Positions 34,343 to 47,186 of a stretch of 64,000 bases of DNA are shown here, one piece after another. This DNA is from Capillidium heterosporum (lineage: Eukaryota > Entomophthoromycota > Entomophthoromycetes > Entomophthorales > Capillidiaceae), in assembly GCA_016630905.1 (NCBI GenBank), contig WBMQ01000010.1:806001-870000 (forward strand), in the 5' to 3' direction. The notes under the pieces are model-generated. The model saw only the letters and a list, made by a program, of their open reading frames with translations. It had not been told where the DNA came from and did not search any database. Each line of letters begins with the position of its first letter. Position 1 is the stretch's first letter. Made by a program: the position numbers and the translations under genes.

Positions 34343-34625
34343 TTTTGAGTATTGGTTTGTTGATAAATTTGAGTAAATCAGGTAGCTTTTATACATTTTA
34401 AATCTAAATATATGTATTTAAATGTGATATACGTTGATTCACGGTATTAGTACTATGATGCCTAAAGAGTCCTAGGACTGTAGTCAGGTTATTTTTATGT
34501 GAGTATGGTCTCTATCAATTTTTCAAGAGTTGACATGTATTTTACTATAATTATATTGAACTATGTGTCCGTGATTGATATTTTCTGGTCATATCGTTTA
34601 CCAAGCTTTGATCAGGTTGTATGTA
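33523..34625 (-). repeat. Tandem duplication unit 2 (intact trypsin plus upstream region)
   Basis: Upstream blocks at about 34340-34380, 34450-34510 (ending TTATGTGAGTAT) and 34590-34606 (CATATCGTTTACCAA) align in the same order and spacing as those of unit 1. Confidence 0.6.
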
Positions 34626-36278
34626 CAAACATATATAGCCAACTTTCATTTATAGAGCGGTGTTAAAATTCATGTAGAGTGATAAAAATGGCTCGCTTCC
34701 GGCCTTTGATATTTTGAGACACCTTTTTCAAAGTTCTATGATATGCCACATCCCAAAATTAGCCAGAAATGCTTAGTGGTAGCGAATACCAAAGACACCA
34801 GTCCAATTTATAAGCAGTCATCAATTTCTTATCAAACTTTGACAAAACTCCGCTGTTTAAAGGACAGCTATAGGTACTAGAACTACTGTAATCGAGGATG
34901 TATTCTATTTACATGGGTTGAATCCATTTAGCCAGATGAATATATAGCCTTCTATTTCAAAAGATGATGCTTCAACTTTGGTAGTTCAGGATAAAGGGAG
35001 TACTACATCGTTCAAAAGTTTATAAAGAACAACTTAACCAGCTCTATTACTTTGAAATCGGTTGTATACGAAAACACTTTTAATCAACTGTGTGCTAGTA
35101 CATTTTGCTTTAGTACTAACTGTGTGACATATTCCTTTGACGAGTCACATTTGTGATTTGTACTAAATTTAGCTTAGATATAGAATTTAACTCTCTCCGA
35201 TCCGTCTTCAGAATCATCTGAGAAAACCATTTGAGTCCATTTCAAAATGAATGCCAAAATCTCTAACTAGTTGCACATTAAATTAATCAAAACTATTAGT
35301 TATGGTACAGTTAAACTAACTTTTTATATCAACTATTTTGAAATACACTCTAGCTCTTAGGACTTATATTCCAATTAGCCTTCAGCATTCAGTCAACTAG
35401 GGACTTTTATTGGTTAACATGGATATAGATTTGGAATCCAATAATCAGCATCCACTTGGGTACAGTCGATTTACTTTTCAGTAGCAACTCCCCGCTTAGA
35501 AAATTTAACTTGGCATTTCTTAAGCAGACTGTATCTAGATTGACTTTTTTGAAATGACTGACAATTTTTATACTCCTTAAAGAACCTAGTTATGTAACCA
35601 TACCTTTTATCACCTACAATATATTGGAAGGTTTATCGTTTATATAGATTTGGTAATTATCCTAAATCGCTTACAAATCCTTAAAATCTAAACTTTCTCC
35701 GACAAATGTACTAGTACCTTCCATTCTCCTATGTGAAAGCTATTACACAGTTGTCGGAATAACCAATTTAGATACATATTTCATAGAGACTTGGAATCCG
35801 AGCTGTACGGGTAAGCGAAAAAAGTCCAAGGTCTAGCTATAACTAACTTTCACTCCACTATTATCAACTGAGATTCTGACCATTGAAATTTGTCACTAGC
35901 TTTTGTGATTAGATCTTAAGCTGTCCTAAGGATATAAAAATTAATATCTTAAAATAAATCGAATATGTTTCATACTTATATTGATGGGCAATATTAATCT
36001 CAAATACCCGAACTATAGGTTACAGTTTATAAGACTTTTCTATTGAAATTTTAACGGAAAATTTTAATACGAAGGGTTTCGATTTTGCAATAAGTTGAAA
36101 GTTTGCTTGATCTTCAAAGTGAAAGCCAGATGAGATGCCAGATGGAAAATTTGTTATAAACGCTATAAGGCCATCAAAGCATGTACATCAAAAGTTGAAT
36201 TATTTCCAATCCTCTACTTTTACATTTAACTTTTTTAAACTTGCTATATCAACTTTTAAATAAAACTTATTAGATACG
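34343..36278. other. AT-rich intergenic
   Basis: About 1.9 kb, of which the first 280 bp is the duplicated trypsin promoter region. No gene seen in the rest. Confidence 0.4.
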
Positions 36279-36614
36279 ATGAAGTATACCTTACCTACCT
36301 TAGTCCTACTAGCCATCTTAGGATATATCTCCAGTGAGAAATGCGTAACCGAGACCATAACATCGGAACGGGTAGTATCGACTGTGACTAGTGTAATTAC
36401 GGTCACTGGTAAGTGTAGAAGCAGCTACGCTCAACCTTACCCAACCGGCGGTAAGAAGAAGTACCAGAACTTGGAGAATGATGCCAACGCTGCCGCTGAC
36501 CCTGGTCCCCAGCAACCTGAAGAGACTGGCACCTATCGATTTGGATATCTAAACTCGGGGCTGAGCGTACCTTTATATTTGATATGGACCAGGATGTCGA
36601 TGTTGAATGAATAA
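36279..36614 (+). CDS. Small secreted protein of unknown function
   Basis: A single exon encodes 111 residues. Residues 1-19 form a signal peptide (MKYTLPTLVLLAILGYISS). The mature part starts EKCVTETITSERVVSTVTSV, a Thr/Val-rich run like those of fungal wall proteins, closed by a second cysteine (VTGKC), so Cys21 and Cys45 may pair. A basic then acidic, Pro/Ala/Asn-rich middle follows (GGKKKYQNLENDANAAADPG). The last 30 residues (FGYLNSGLSVPLYLIW) are partly hydrophobic but do not make a convincing GPI signal. The C-terminus may be out of frame. No family recognised. Confidence 0.55.
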   Translation: MKYTLPTLVLLAILGYISSEKCVTETITSERVVSTVTSVITVTGKCRSSYAQPYPTGGKKKYQNLENDANAAADPGPQQPEETGTYRFGYLNSGLSVPLYLIWTRMSMLNE

Positions 36615-37504
36615 ACTTTTATGAACTCAATATATATACTTCCATTTCTACACCTAATTTTTTGGTATAAATTATACCTATTTGAAGAATTGTGATGTCC
36701 ACTTCTATATCAAGACCTTTCTTGTAAACTATATATATTATACCATATTTGTTTCAGTTTTATAGAGATAGCATCCATACATATACCCCAAATAAAAGTA
36801 ATCAAATGTAGCCATCACCTCAATCTTAACTTAACTTCAACTAAACGATAAAAGGTACTTTATTCTCACCAACTATAGAAAATATCGAGACCAAGCTACA
36901 AATAGATTTAAGCACACTATATATCAACACATTAGAAATTCTTTTAATTAGATTTCAAATGAACTTGCAAAAAACTACAAATAGAACCAATCTACAGATT
37001 CTTACTTACAAAATAAGATTTTCTAATCAATGGAGTATATTTCATATAGACCCTATATGGTTCCTAAAAGTCGATTAATAGCAAGAGACTCTATTCTAGT
37101 TTCTTGGAACAGTGGAAGAGATATCATTTCATCATTATCCGTCTCAATGACCAATTAAAATATTTTACTGTGCTAATACTAGCATTCTATTATATACAGA
37201 TACTTATAGGAATGAAGAGGTCATTGAGTTTTTACTTTACACCCTGAACTATAACCTTTTCAAAGGTGAGCTTTTAAGCTAATAGCGAGATTATTTCTAA
37301 TATCTTTATTGGATAGCTAAGTTTTGCTTGTCCACTTTACCCAGCATTGTACTACCGGATCCCATAACTAAAATATTTATATATCAAAACCACAGTACCA
37401 GAAACAAAAACTTTTAATTAGAAGGTACGCTATGTACCTTATTTTGTCCCAAATCAATAAAAGAGTTAGGTGGGAGAAGAAGAGGGTAGAAATCACAAAC
37501 TTCA
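36615..37504. other. Convergent 3' intergenic
   Basis: AT-rich sequence between the small secreted protein and the leftward zinc-cluster gene. No gene seen. Confidence 0.4.
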
Positions 37505-39166
37505 TCAGTAAAGCACCGAAAGATCGTAATCTTTAACAACCTTACTGAAGATCTTAAACTCATCATCGTAAGCCTCCTTCAATCTCTGATTCCTTTGTAA
37601 TATAGCTATAGTATCCTGGTACAATGTCTGCGAGCAGCCTCCATCAAATCGATAAAAGTAATCCAACAAACTGTTCAAACTCTTCAGCACAGTCGTACGA
37701 AATACGTTGTAATCTACAAGTTGATCAATCGATTTCAACATCTTAATAACTAGGCCTTCTCGGTCCATTCCATTATCATTAGTTAACTTATAATTGAACT
37801 TTAGCAGTACTTTTGATAGGTAGAACTTTAAGCTGTTGAATTCCAGTTGCAAGTTATTGAAAATGAGATTGGTGCAAGCATCTGTAAAACTGAATGTACG
37901 CGCTATCCCCTCTTCAAATTTTAGGATTCGACGGCACCATCGTTGTATCTCTTCAAAAATCTTGGAATACTGTAAACCACCACCTATAAGTTGAATGTAG
38001 AGGGGGTATATCTTGGACAGCACCATAACTTGTAGAATACGAAAGTTGGAGTACAGATTTAGGAGTGATAATTCGTGGTTGGAATCGATGTCTACTTCAA
38101 AGCTCGGCAAATGGGTAAACTGCAAGAGGTGAATATTACAGCTATCGGTAAAGTTGACGTTGAAATGGAGGTAGCCGGCTAAGTTGAACGCCCAATTCCT
38201 TTCCAAAATTCGATACGAATCAAATTTATTGGTACTCGCCCTTTGATGTAAACCTAAACCATAACACCTATTCAAGATATCGCGAAAGTACTTGCAGTCC
38301 AAAGTCCATCTCGTGTTGCGAAGCCCAACTCCAACAATCAAAAGAGTCTGTACGAAATCCAAGTTGAAACTGGAACTACTCAAGTAGATCTTCCTGATGT
38401 AATCTTCAATAACTCTTTTGATGGTATCGATAACATCTATATAGTTCTTATTATCGATCGACACCAAACCAACCAACAGCATAGCTAATTTGAGGATATA
38501 GGATCGATTGATGCTTGAAAAATTGGGCTTTACGAACAACGGATATATTGTATTGAAATAGTTGAAATAACTGTTGATGGCGACTATCATGATATACTTT
38601 GGCAAGTTGAAGTTAAAGTCGGTAAGTCGCATACTATTCAAAAATTCGTCAGGATCCCCAATCAATTCAAACCTTTTGGCGAAGAGATACATACCCAACC
38701 GTAAATTCGAATAGTAGCTTGACTTTAGTTGCAGATTGGATAACAGCATGAGTCGCACCGATTGTAAACTGAACTTGCCGAAACTAACACCGTTGGGGTA
38801 AAAGTGTTTGAGATCTTTGTTGAAATGGGAAGGTAAATTAGTTGATAATATACTTTTGATACTAGGTAAATTGTTGGCCAAACTATCTAAAATTAAACTT
38901 TTATCGTTGTTGCTATCTTTAACTTTTGAATATTTAGTTGGAGTCGAAGTTGGAGCTGCAGCCTTCAAAGTTACGAACATCTGGTTATGGAACTGCTGGT
39001 TGTCGGACATGAACCGTTTGCGAACTAGCTTACGCAGCTGCGTACATTCAGTACCTCTGCCTTTGCACTGCTCACAGGTAGGTAAGTTGCGATCGCATCG
39101 CTTCCTTCGTTTGTGGCATTGGTCGCAGGTAACTCTAGCATCTTTACTTTGGACGAAGAAGTTCAT
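37505..39166 (-). CDS. Zn2Cys6 (Gal4-type) transcription factor
   Basis: An intronless gene of 553 residues. The DNA-binding binuclear zinc cluster is at the N-terminus with C14-x2-C17-x6-C24-x6-C31-x2-C34-x6-C41 and the basic stretch HKRRKRC. A short linker follows. From about 150 to 500 is an all-helical region with text such as SYFNYFNTIYPLFVKPNFSS and RCYGLGLHQRAS, typical of the fungal-specific regulatory domain, where YFxxxxxxFPxxxxxxF and GLHR-like blocks recur. The target genes cannot be inferred; the nearest neighbours are a secreted protein and RAB2. Confidence 0.92.
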   Translation of the reverse strand: MNFFVQSKDARVTCDQCHKRRKRCDRNLPTCEQCKGRGTECTQLRKLVRKRFMSDNQQFHNQMFVTLKAAAPTSTPTKYSKVKDSNNDKSLILDSLANNLPSIKSILSTNLPSHFNKDLKHFYPNGVSFGKFSLQSVRLMLLSNLQLKSSYYSNLRLGMYLFAKRFELIGDPDEFLNSMRLTDFNFNLPKYIMIVAINSYFNYFNTIYPLFVKPNFSSINRSYILKLAMLLVGLVSIDNKNYIDVIDTIKRVIEDYIRKIYLSSSSFNLDFVQTLLIVGVGLRNTRWTLDCKYFRDILNRCYGLGLHQRASTNKFDSYRILERNWAFNLAGYLHFNVNFTDSCNIHLLQFTHLPSFEVDIDSNHELSLLNLYSNFRILQVMVLSKIYPLYIQLIGGGLQYSKIFEEIQRWCRRILKFEEGIARTFSFTDACTNLIFNNLQLEFNSLKFYLSKVLLKFNYKLTNDNGMDREGLVIKMLKSIDQLVDYNVFRTTVLKSLNSLLDYFYRFDGGCSQTLYQDTIAILQRNQRLKEAYDDEFKIFSKVVKDYDLSVLY

Positions 39167-40618
39167 CAGTGTTAACTATACCTCACTATTCTATTGCCGA
39201 TCTAAGCCTATAAACGACCTTCCCTCCCCTCAAATAAAAAGGTTGTCGGTACTTTTTATGGTTAAAGAGACAAAACCTTTTCATAAAAAGGTTAAAGCTA
39301 TAGCTTTTATATGTTGATGAAAGAGATGTAGCTTTTGCTAAACTATACTGAAACATTCAGTGTTCGCATCTAGCTATTTTTGCTTGCTAATCCAAAGAAC
39401 TATACCAACTAAAATCCACCAAAGCTCAAGTTGCTTGATAATAATCTAAAATTTAAAACCAATTGGAATTTGGCGTTATAAACCCTTAATTAGAACTGGA
39501 ATAGATTATACTTCTGTTTATATAAGATAAAGATATAGCCATTTTGAGATACAATCCCCAGATTTTTGGACTTGAGAAAATATCTACTTGCGAATAAATT
39601 GCCTATTGTAACATGTTCATCAGTTGACAAGTCAACTTCGAGGTCTGTACATCAAGAGATTCTTATAGCTTGGGTATAAACATGAATTCCGATTTGTAAA
39701 AGTTAGGAAAAGTCGGATTTCTTAGTAACTTTAGCAGCTAATTCTGTTATCAAGGGTTTAAAGTGATTGATAAACATATGAAGTTTTTATTGAAGCTTGT
39801 ATAAGCAATGTAAAATACTTTAAGCTTAAATTAGGGGAAAGCAATTGTCAACCATTTCTATTATCACTCCATACAAATCGGGTTAAAGCCGCTCGGTTTA
39901 TATATTTTCCAGCAAAAGTAACTAGTTTGGCACAACTTACTATTTTTGCCACCCGTATTCTTAAAGGTGGGTAGCGTGATGGATGGTTGCAGGCATAATA
40001 GATAGATTAAGGCAACGGCGTCATAACCTTTTATAGCAATGGTATGCACAAAAAATCTAAAGTTATTCTTAGTCCTCAAAATGAAAAGTTACTTCCACCA
40101 TATCTAACATATCCATAATGTTGGATTTAGGATCTTTGCCAAGCTTCATATTAAATAAAAATTAATTCCGAACCTTCTTTTGATACTTTATTATGGAACA
40201 CACTTGACCCCCCTTATCACCTAAAGACCAAGAGGATGGAATAGAACCACTGTATAGATAGCTTGAATATATGACATCTACCAACTAACAAATATGAGGC
40301 TCCTTTAACGAAATATTATTTTCTAAGCTGAATCGCTTTATAAGTTTATCCAGAAAAATATATGTAAAAAGATAATAAACCCATCAGCCATATATCCAAC
40401 ACTTGTACTATTTCTTTTTACTTGAATAAAATTAACGTATATCTAAAAAATTGGAAAGTAAGGATGCAACAATGAAATTAGTAGATGGGTTAAATTTAAG
40501 CCAAGTCAAAAGATTGGATAGCAGTAGTCAATAGAAGCGATACAGGAGTCAAAATTAGGCTTCATAGGGAGTAGGAAGATGGTGAGTATTAGGGCATCAA
40601 GACGGTAGACGTAAAAAC
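39167..40618. other. AT-rich intergenic
   Basis: It contains the promoter of the zinc-cluster gene and the 3' side of RAB2. A leftward 71-codon open frame at 39864-40079 has no ATG and no domain. Nothing else seen. Confidence 0.4.
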
Positions 40619-41787
<1,169 letters not shown>

Positions 41788-44700
41788 CTCAAGTTAAAAA
41801 TGCTTCCAATCGATTCTAAATAAAAAGTTAGAAATATTCATCAACTAAATTTACTTTCTATAGTCTTTATAAAACTATTAAATATATTACCTACAAATAT
41901 TAAATTTGTTGTGTTGTTGGGATGGAAGTCGATATTAAGCGGTCGGCTTGAAGTCTAAAGTTTAAGTAAAGGTTGGGTTGAAAGGTCGGAAATATTGCAA
42001 GGAAACTTCTAACTTGGTTCATGTTTTGATCCAAATGTTCAATTATTCAGTTAAATGACGTAACATTTCAACTGCAATTGCAACAAAATTTGTGGTGTTA
42101 TTCTTTCAAGTCTTCAGCTTGGTGTAGTACCATATAGATTGGATAACCTTGACTATATGTGCATTGCTTTAAAGCTGTAAGAGTTTTTTAGTGGTACAGC
42201 CAGGGTTAGCTTTAGTTTGAGATAGTTTGGATGCGATAACTACAATTTTATATCGGTGACCTTGAATTCTCTGGATTGATCTATAACTTGCACAATTGGT
42301 TATAGAACAACGATATGTCCTTAATGATACTCTTATTGTATCGCTGCTTTAGATGCAAAATTTAGTCCATTATCTCTACTAACAAACTAATTAGGAGGGA
42401 CTGCCCTAACTCCAACGAAACTACCGTTTAGTTTAAATAGGTCTATCTCTTGTAAATATTTTCCCCAAAGTGTACATTTATATTTCTTGGAAATATAGCT
42501 TGATATATTTATCTGTTTACTTTAAGGAGTCTCCAAAATGTAACTAGTACCAATTTAAATAACTAAAATCAAGCTTATATTACTGTAAATTCGACCTTAC
42601 AACTTCCATTAAGATTTCACATTTAACCCAAGTTTTCAATAGTTTTAATTAAAATAAAGTTAGACTGGGACACATTTTTACATCACCAACAATACTCCCA
42701 AGCTACCTTTCCGCTTTATATGAACTTTAGGTTGAGGAGAGTATCAGGCATCTAGCTCAATGGAATCTTGGTAGCTCAAATCTTTTACAATATTGAAACT
42801 ATCATAAGACTATGGACCTGCTATCTTAACTGGATTCAAACAGCCAATCTTTAAATTTAACCATCTTACCTTGATGTTGACCTTCCACTATCTCTACAAT
42901 TTATGCTACATTCACCTCATACTATTTTATTAGAGCCTATTGTATTTGGATAATTAGTTCAAAGAACTGATAATCTATCTACTAATCAACTATTCAGTAT
43001 GAAATTGAAACTGTTGAACTGTATAGTCATCTTGTTTAATGCGAAATATATGTACGGTGATCCATAATGATCTAAGCTAAACCTATCGAGTTCTACAATC
43101 TTAAAGATATTGATTTTTCAATTCAATTCATAAGAGTGAATTAGTTGAGCTTGAGTTTAAGAGTATCGCTATATCGTAATATAGCTTGAGCTACATTAAA
43201 ACTACTATCAGTTGTTAAATGTATATATAAAAGTGGATTTCTAAATTTTATTTTATAGTAGATAATGGTAAGTAAAGTTATTTATGGCAAAGTGCACTTT
43301 AGAATATAACCTAGTTATTAACAAAATTATATAGAAATAAATAATAGTAAACTAGATAGAGCACAGTAAGGTATGATAGGATATGCTACATCGTGTAGAA
43401 TAGTTGTTAGTTTGCTACTTTATCTGTAGGTTTGTTTAATGGGTAATAATGTGTTTTGATAGTTAGTCTTGCTATCGTCTACCGATTTGAAATCTATTTG
43501 GCTCCAAATACAGTCGTCTTTATATGTATGATTAGTTCTAAATTGGAGTTCTTAACCTGGATGCTGCACTACCTCTAGCTATCTTAGATTTAGATTAGAT
43601 AAAATATAATAAAAAAGATGTGTTTTTATAAAAGCAATGCATAGTAGTTTGTATATTGTAGGGTACCAAACTAAACAAAGTAGTTGATAAACATCGATGT
43701 TAAAAGTGCTCTATTACAAATGCTGAAGCTTATCAAAATGGTAGTGATTCATCAGTTCACATCAACTTAAAACTATTGGCACAGTTACATCCGACTTACT
43801 CTTACCCTCCAAGTTAAAGCTTTCAGTATATAGGTCTAATTGATATAAATTTACAATAGATTCGGCAGAACCTATTTACTATACATATAATAGCCTTTGT
43901 ATTCAAATTGATTTTCATCCTAATATACAATGAAAGAGCCAATATATAGGCCACCCTAACCCTAAATTATGTATTTCCAACTCCTTAATATATATCCCAA
44001 CTCTTCACAATTAAGCTAGCTTACTATGCCTACCTTTCCTCAAAACTTTAGAATCAACTGCTGGTCGCCAACTTCCAAACGGGGAATTCTTAAGAATTTG
44101 CCAAGATCTAGATTCCAATCTAAAAATAGGAGAATGTGCTGAAATATTCGGTTCGGCCATTTAATTGACATTTGACCAATTCCCTAACTTTGTAATGGAT
44201 AAATGTAGGAGTCGGTTATGGAAACAAAAATACCGGTTTAAGCGAATTTATAATAAAAAAGGAAATGCTTTCCCCTACACAATATACAGCAACTTGTACA
44301 TAGCAACTTTTATTATAGGAGCGGTATTCATTTAGTTATTTATAGGTTGAGTGAACTCGACTCGACTTAGATGGATGTTAAACTTACTAGAAGATGGTAA
44401 GAAATACGCCAAGTATTCGTTTTGAAAAGGTAAGCTTTGAGCTCAGCTTTCGGGTAAATGTTGCTTTGATAGCGGACCTACAAATCCGTTGCTTAGAAAT
44501 TTAACGATACGGATGAGGAAACCAAGTTTGAGACAAACTTACACGAAGCATTTTGCTGCAAGTGCTTGAGTTACTTAGGTAGGGTAGATCCATTTTGGAA
44601 ATCCATTCCCTTAGCTTGGAAAATTCATAGCGCTACAGTTCCATACCAAGACTTGTAACGCTACAAGAACCTGATTAATAATCCAACCTAAACTTTTGTA

Positions 44701-46238
44701 ATCCGACATGCTTATATGTTAACTACACCTTATCCAAACCCTATGCCTACTGCGGCCTAGGAAATGTTGCTATATCCCAACTATTCTACAACAGCAAATC
44801 CTGTAATTATTTGATTATGGCATAATTTTTACCGATAAAGCCACCTTTCCCATTAGTTTTAAATTGATAGATATATATAGGAGCGTTGCTAGTAGACACA
44901 ACTAGGAAATACATTTTTGGATTAATGGGTTTCCAAAATGTCTTGCAAAGTAGGCCCATCTCGGCTTTTTGAAGAGGTGTAAATGTTAGCAAAGTTGGAC
45001 TTGCTTCATGCGAACTATTTTAAAGTATGCATGTAGATATTGTGCCGAAAATCACTGCTATATTGGTTCTATTCCCATTGAGTTTCTAATATATTTGTAT
45101 ATAGTTATCCCTTGTAACCGCAAGCCTTGTTCTGTGTTCTATTAAATTTTATATGGATTAAATTTAGGTTAATTACAATTGTCAATTAAGAACATACATG
45201 ATAGGGCAAGGTTAAGATACTACGTAGTTATTTAATACGGGTTATAAACCACCTATAGCCACTAAATAGAACGGTGAACATTTCCAAAGGTATTATTCGA
45301 TACCAAACCAAGTATATAGCTATCGGGATTACTATCCTTATTTTATCAAAAGTAAGCTGGTCCAAGTTTGAAATCCGGGATTACCAACATGAAAAATATC
45401 ACCGACATAGATTATCAAAATTTTAACTGATCATATTTTACCAACACAACTAAACTCCGATGTTCTTCAACTAATCCTTCAAAAGTTATACAATCGGCTT
45501 TACCAATAAATAGGTGGCAGTAGCTTTAAAGGAACATTATTAATAGATTTCTAAAGTATTTCCTCTCAAATTCGGTGCGTTGTAATAAGCTGATAACTTA
45601 GTTTAGGCTTCTATGGAACCCAAGTATTGATGCTCCCCTATGGGTAATTGAACTACTATCGATTATATTGCCTATTAATTACAGTAACCTAGTTGGTCCT
45701 TTTTGCCAACTGTATAGTTCGTAGTAGGATTCTTTATTTAGAAAACTTCAATAGGAACTTATAAATATATGCAAAGGAGCTATAGCTATAAATATAACAA
45801 AGTGTTCATTTAAATAGATTTCTTGGCCAAAAGCTTACGGGATTGACCCAAACCAACATGCTAAGTTCCATTACCTATGCACGTACAAACTTTCTACCAA
45901 GTCAGTCACTAGTTCCCAGCTTGTCGGAATTAATTTCAATAAATCTGGGTCTACTATTTAGTTCAACAATTCTCCCTACAAAGCTTAGCCTTGTTATGGA
46001 AACTCGCTTCCAAAAAATAGCCGCCATCAGAACTGATTATACCAAAGTTAGGCAAATTTGCGAGGGGAATTAAGTAATGGATTGCTTTACTTTATTTTAG
46101 GCTCGATGATGTAGTTGCTGGAATCCCAATTATTCAATTTAGGAACGGAGTAGCTTCGTACCACTTTGCATTCAAAAAAGTATAAATAGGAAGTAGGTTT
46201 CCATATTTCCACCAAAAAATCAAATACTTTTTAACAGG
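41788..46238. other. Gene desert, 4.4 kb
   Basis: The largest stretch without a gene, strongly AT-rich. I looked for conserved protein text and intron-split exons on both strands and found none. Open frames at 44807-44992 (minus, TTG start) and 45843-46073 (plus) lack coding character. The words CCCTAACCCTAA (43954-43965) are too short to be telomeric. Confidence 0.4.
46181..46188 (+). promoter_or_regulatory. TATA box TATAAATA
   Basis: TATAAATA lies 50-58 bp upstream of the small zinc-cluster start codon. Confidence 0.3.
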
Positions 46239-46628
46239 ATGTCGGATTTCCACTTAATACTCAACACCCTTGGACTCATCGACCCTCAAATCGGCCAAAA
46301 TCATATGGAAGTTGATCCTAACGATTTTAAGGCCGCCATAAAGCAGTTGGAATCTTACCACATCAACAACCAATACTTAAGCGACTTTAGTAGTCAGACT
46401 GACCCCATCTCCGAAGTCAAGGTAGTACGCAAGCGGGCCTGCGACATCTGCCGTCAAAGGAAAATCAAATGCCACGCCGAAAATAACTCCCCCCTAAGTA
46501 AATGTATCGCATGTATGGCCAACGGGCACGAATGTACCTACCTAGCTCCAGTCAAGACTAGGGGAAGGAGGAAGAAGATCCATATGGCTGCCAAGACCGA
46601 TATAGACACCGTTTTATCCTTTAAATAG
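46239..46628 (+). CDS. Small Zn2Cys6 zinc-cluster protein
   Basis: A single exon encodes 129 residues. The binuclear cluster is near the C-terminus with C68-x2-C71-x6-C78-x10-C89-x2-C92-x6-C99 and the basic run CRQRKIKC; a second basic patch follows (KTRGRRKKIH). The first 60 residues are acidic and polar (DPNDFKAAIKQLESYHINN) and could be an activation or dimerisation segment. The usual large helical regulatory domain is absent, so this is a compact DNA-binding protein or a truncated factor. Downstream of the stop the DNA turns AT-rich at once, which argues against a hidden further exon. Confidence 0.8.
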   Translation: MSDFHLILNTLGLIDPQIGQNHMEVDPNDFKAAIKQLESYHINNQYLSDFSSQTDPISEVKVVRKRACDICRQRKIKCHAENNSPLSKCIACMANGHECTYLAPVKTRGRRKKIHMAAKTDIDTVLSFK

Positions 46629-47186
46629 GCTGTAAAATTAATATTTATTGAGTCAAACTAACTGTATAATATTCCAAATAAAATCTGAATTCGTTGTTTC
46701 TATACACTATTTATTATATTTTATTACTTTTATATATGTTCAAGAGATCGCATCCCCATTCTAGTGTGAATACCACTAGCTTTAAGTTTTTTTGATGGTT
46801 TGCTGATATCGGTAGATAAAGTTTCATATCGGGGTAAAAGGTTATTTGCTTTATAAGTGCTTGGAATTCTAGCTTGTCTAGAAGAATTTTACAAGATACA
46901 CCTTATTATTGTGATATTACAAAGGGAACTGGCAGCTATATAGGCTAACTATATGAAATAAAGCATACAAGGTTAGAAATGTGTCCTACTTATCCCTTTA
47001 AAATCTACACCAAGCTGAATATTTATAATAATTCATCAAAGAAAAGTAATTATCTTATACAAAACATTAAGCTTAATAACATGATGATATATATTAAAAG
47101 CAACTATAAAAGCAGTTTATTGGAGTTATAGTTGTTTAAAAAGTCGCTACCAGTATACAAAGACCGAGCCAACACACCTTGAAAAA
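46629..47186. other. Convergent 3' intergenic
   Basis: AT-rich sequence between the zinc-cluster gene and the 3' end of XRN1-B. No gene seen. Confidence 0.4.

Noticed and set aside
38808-39317. 169-codon rightward frame opposite the zinc-cluster gene.
   Set aside because: Antisense of the cysteine cluster region.
39864-40079. 71-codon leftward frame between the zinc-cluster gene and RAB2.
   Set aside because: No ATG start, no domain, AT-rich flanks.
43954-43965. Two tandem CCCTAA units, possible interstitial telomere.
   Set aside because: Only two units and no flanking array, easily by chance.
44807-44992. 61-codon leftward frame in the gene desert.
   Set aside because: TTG start only and no conserved text.
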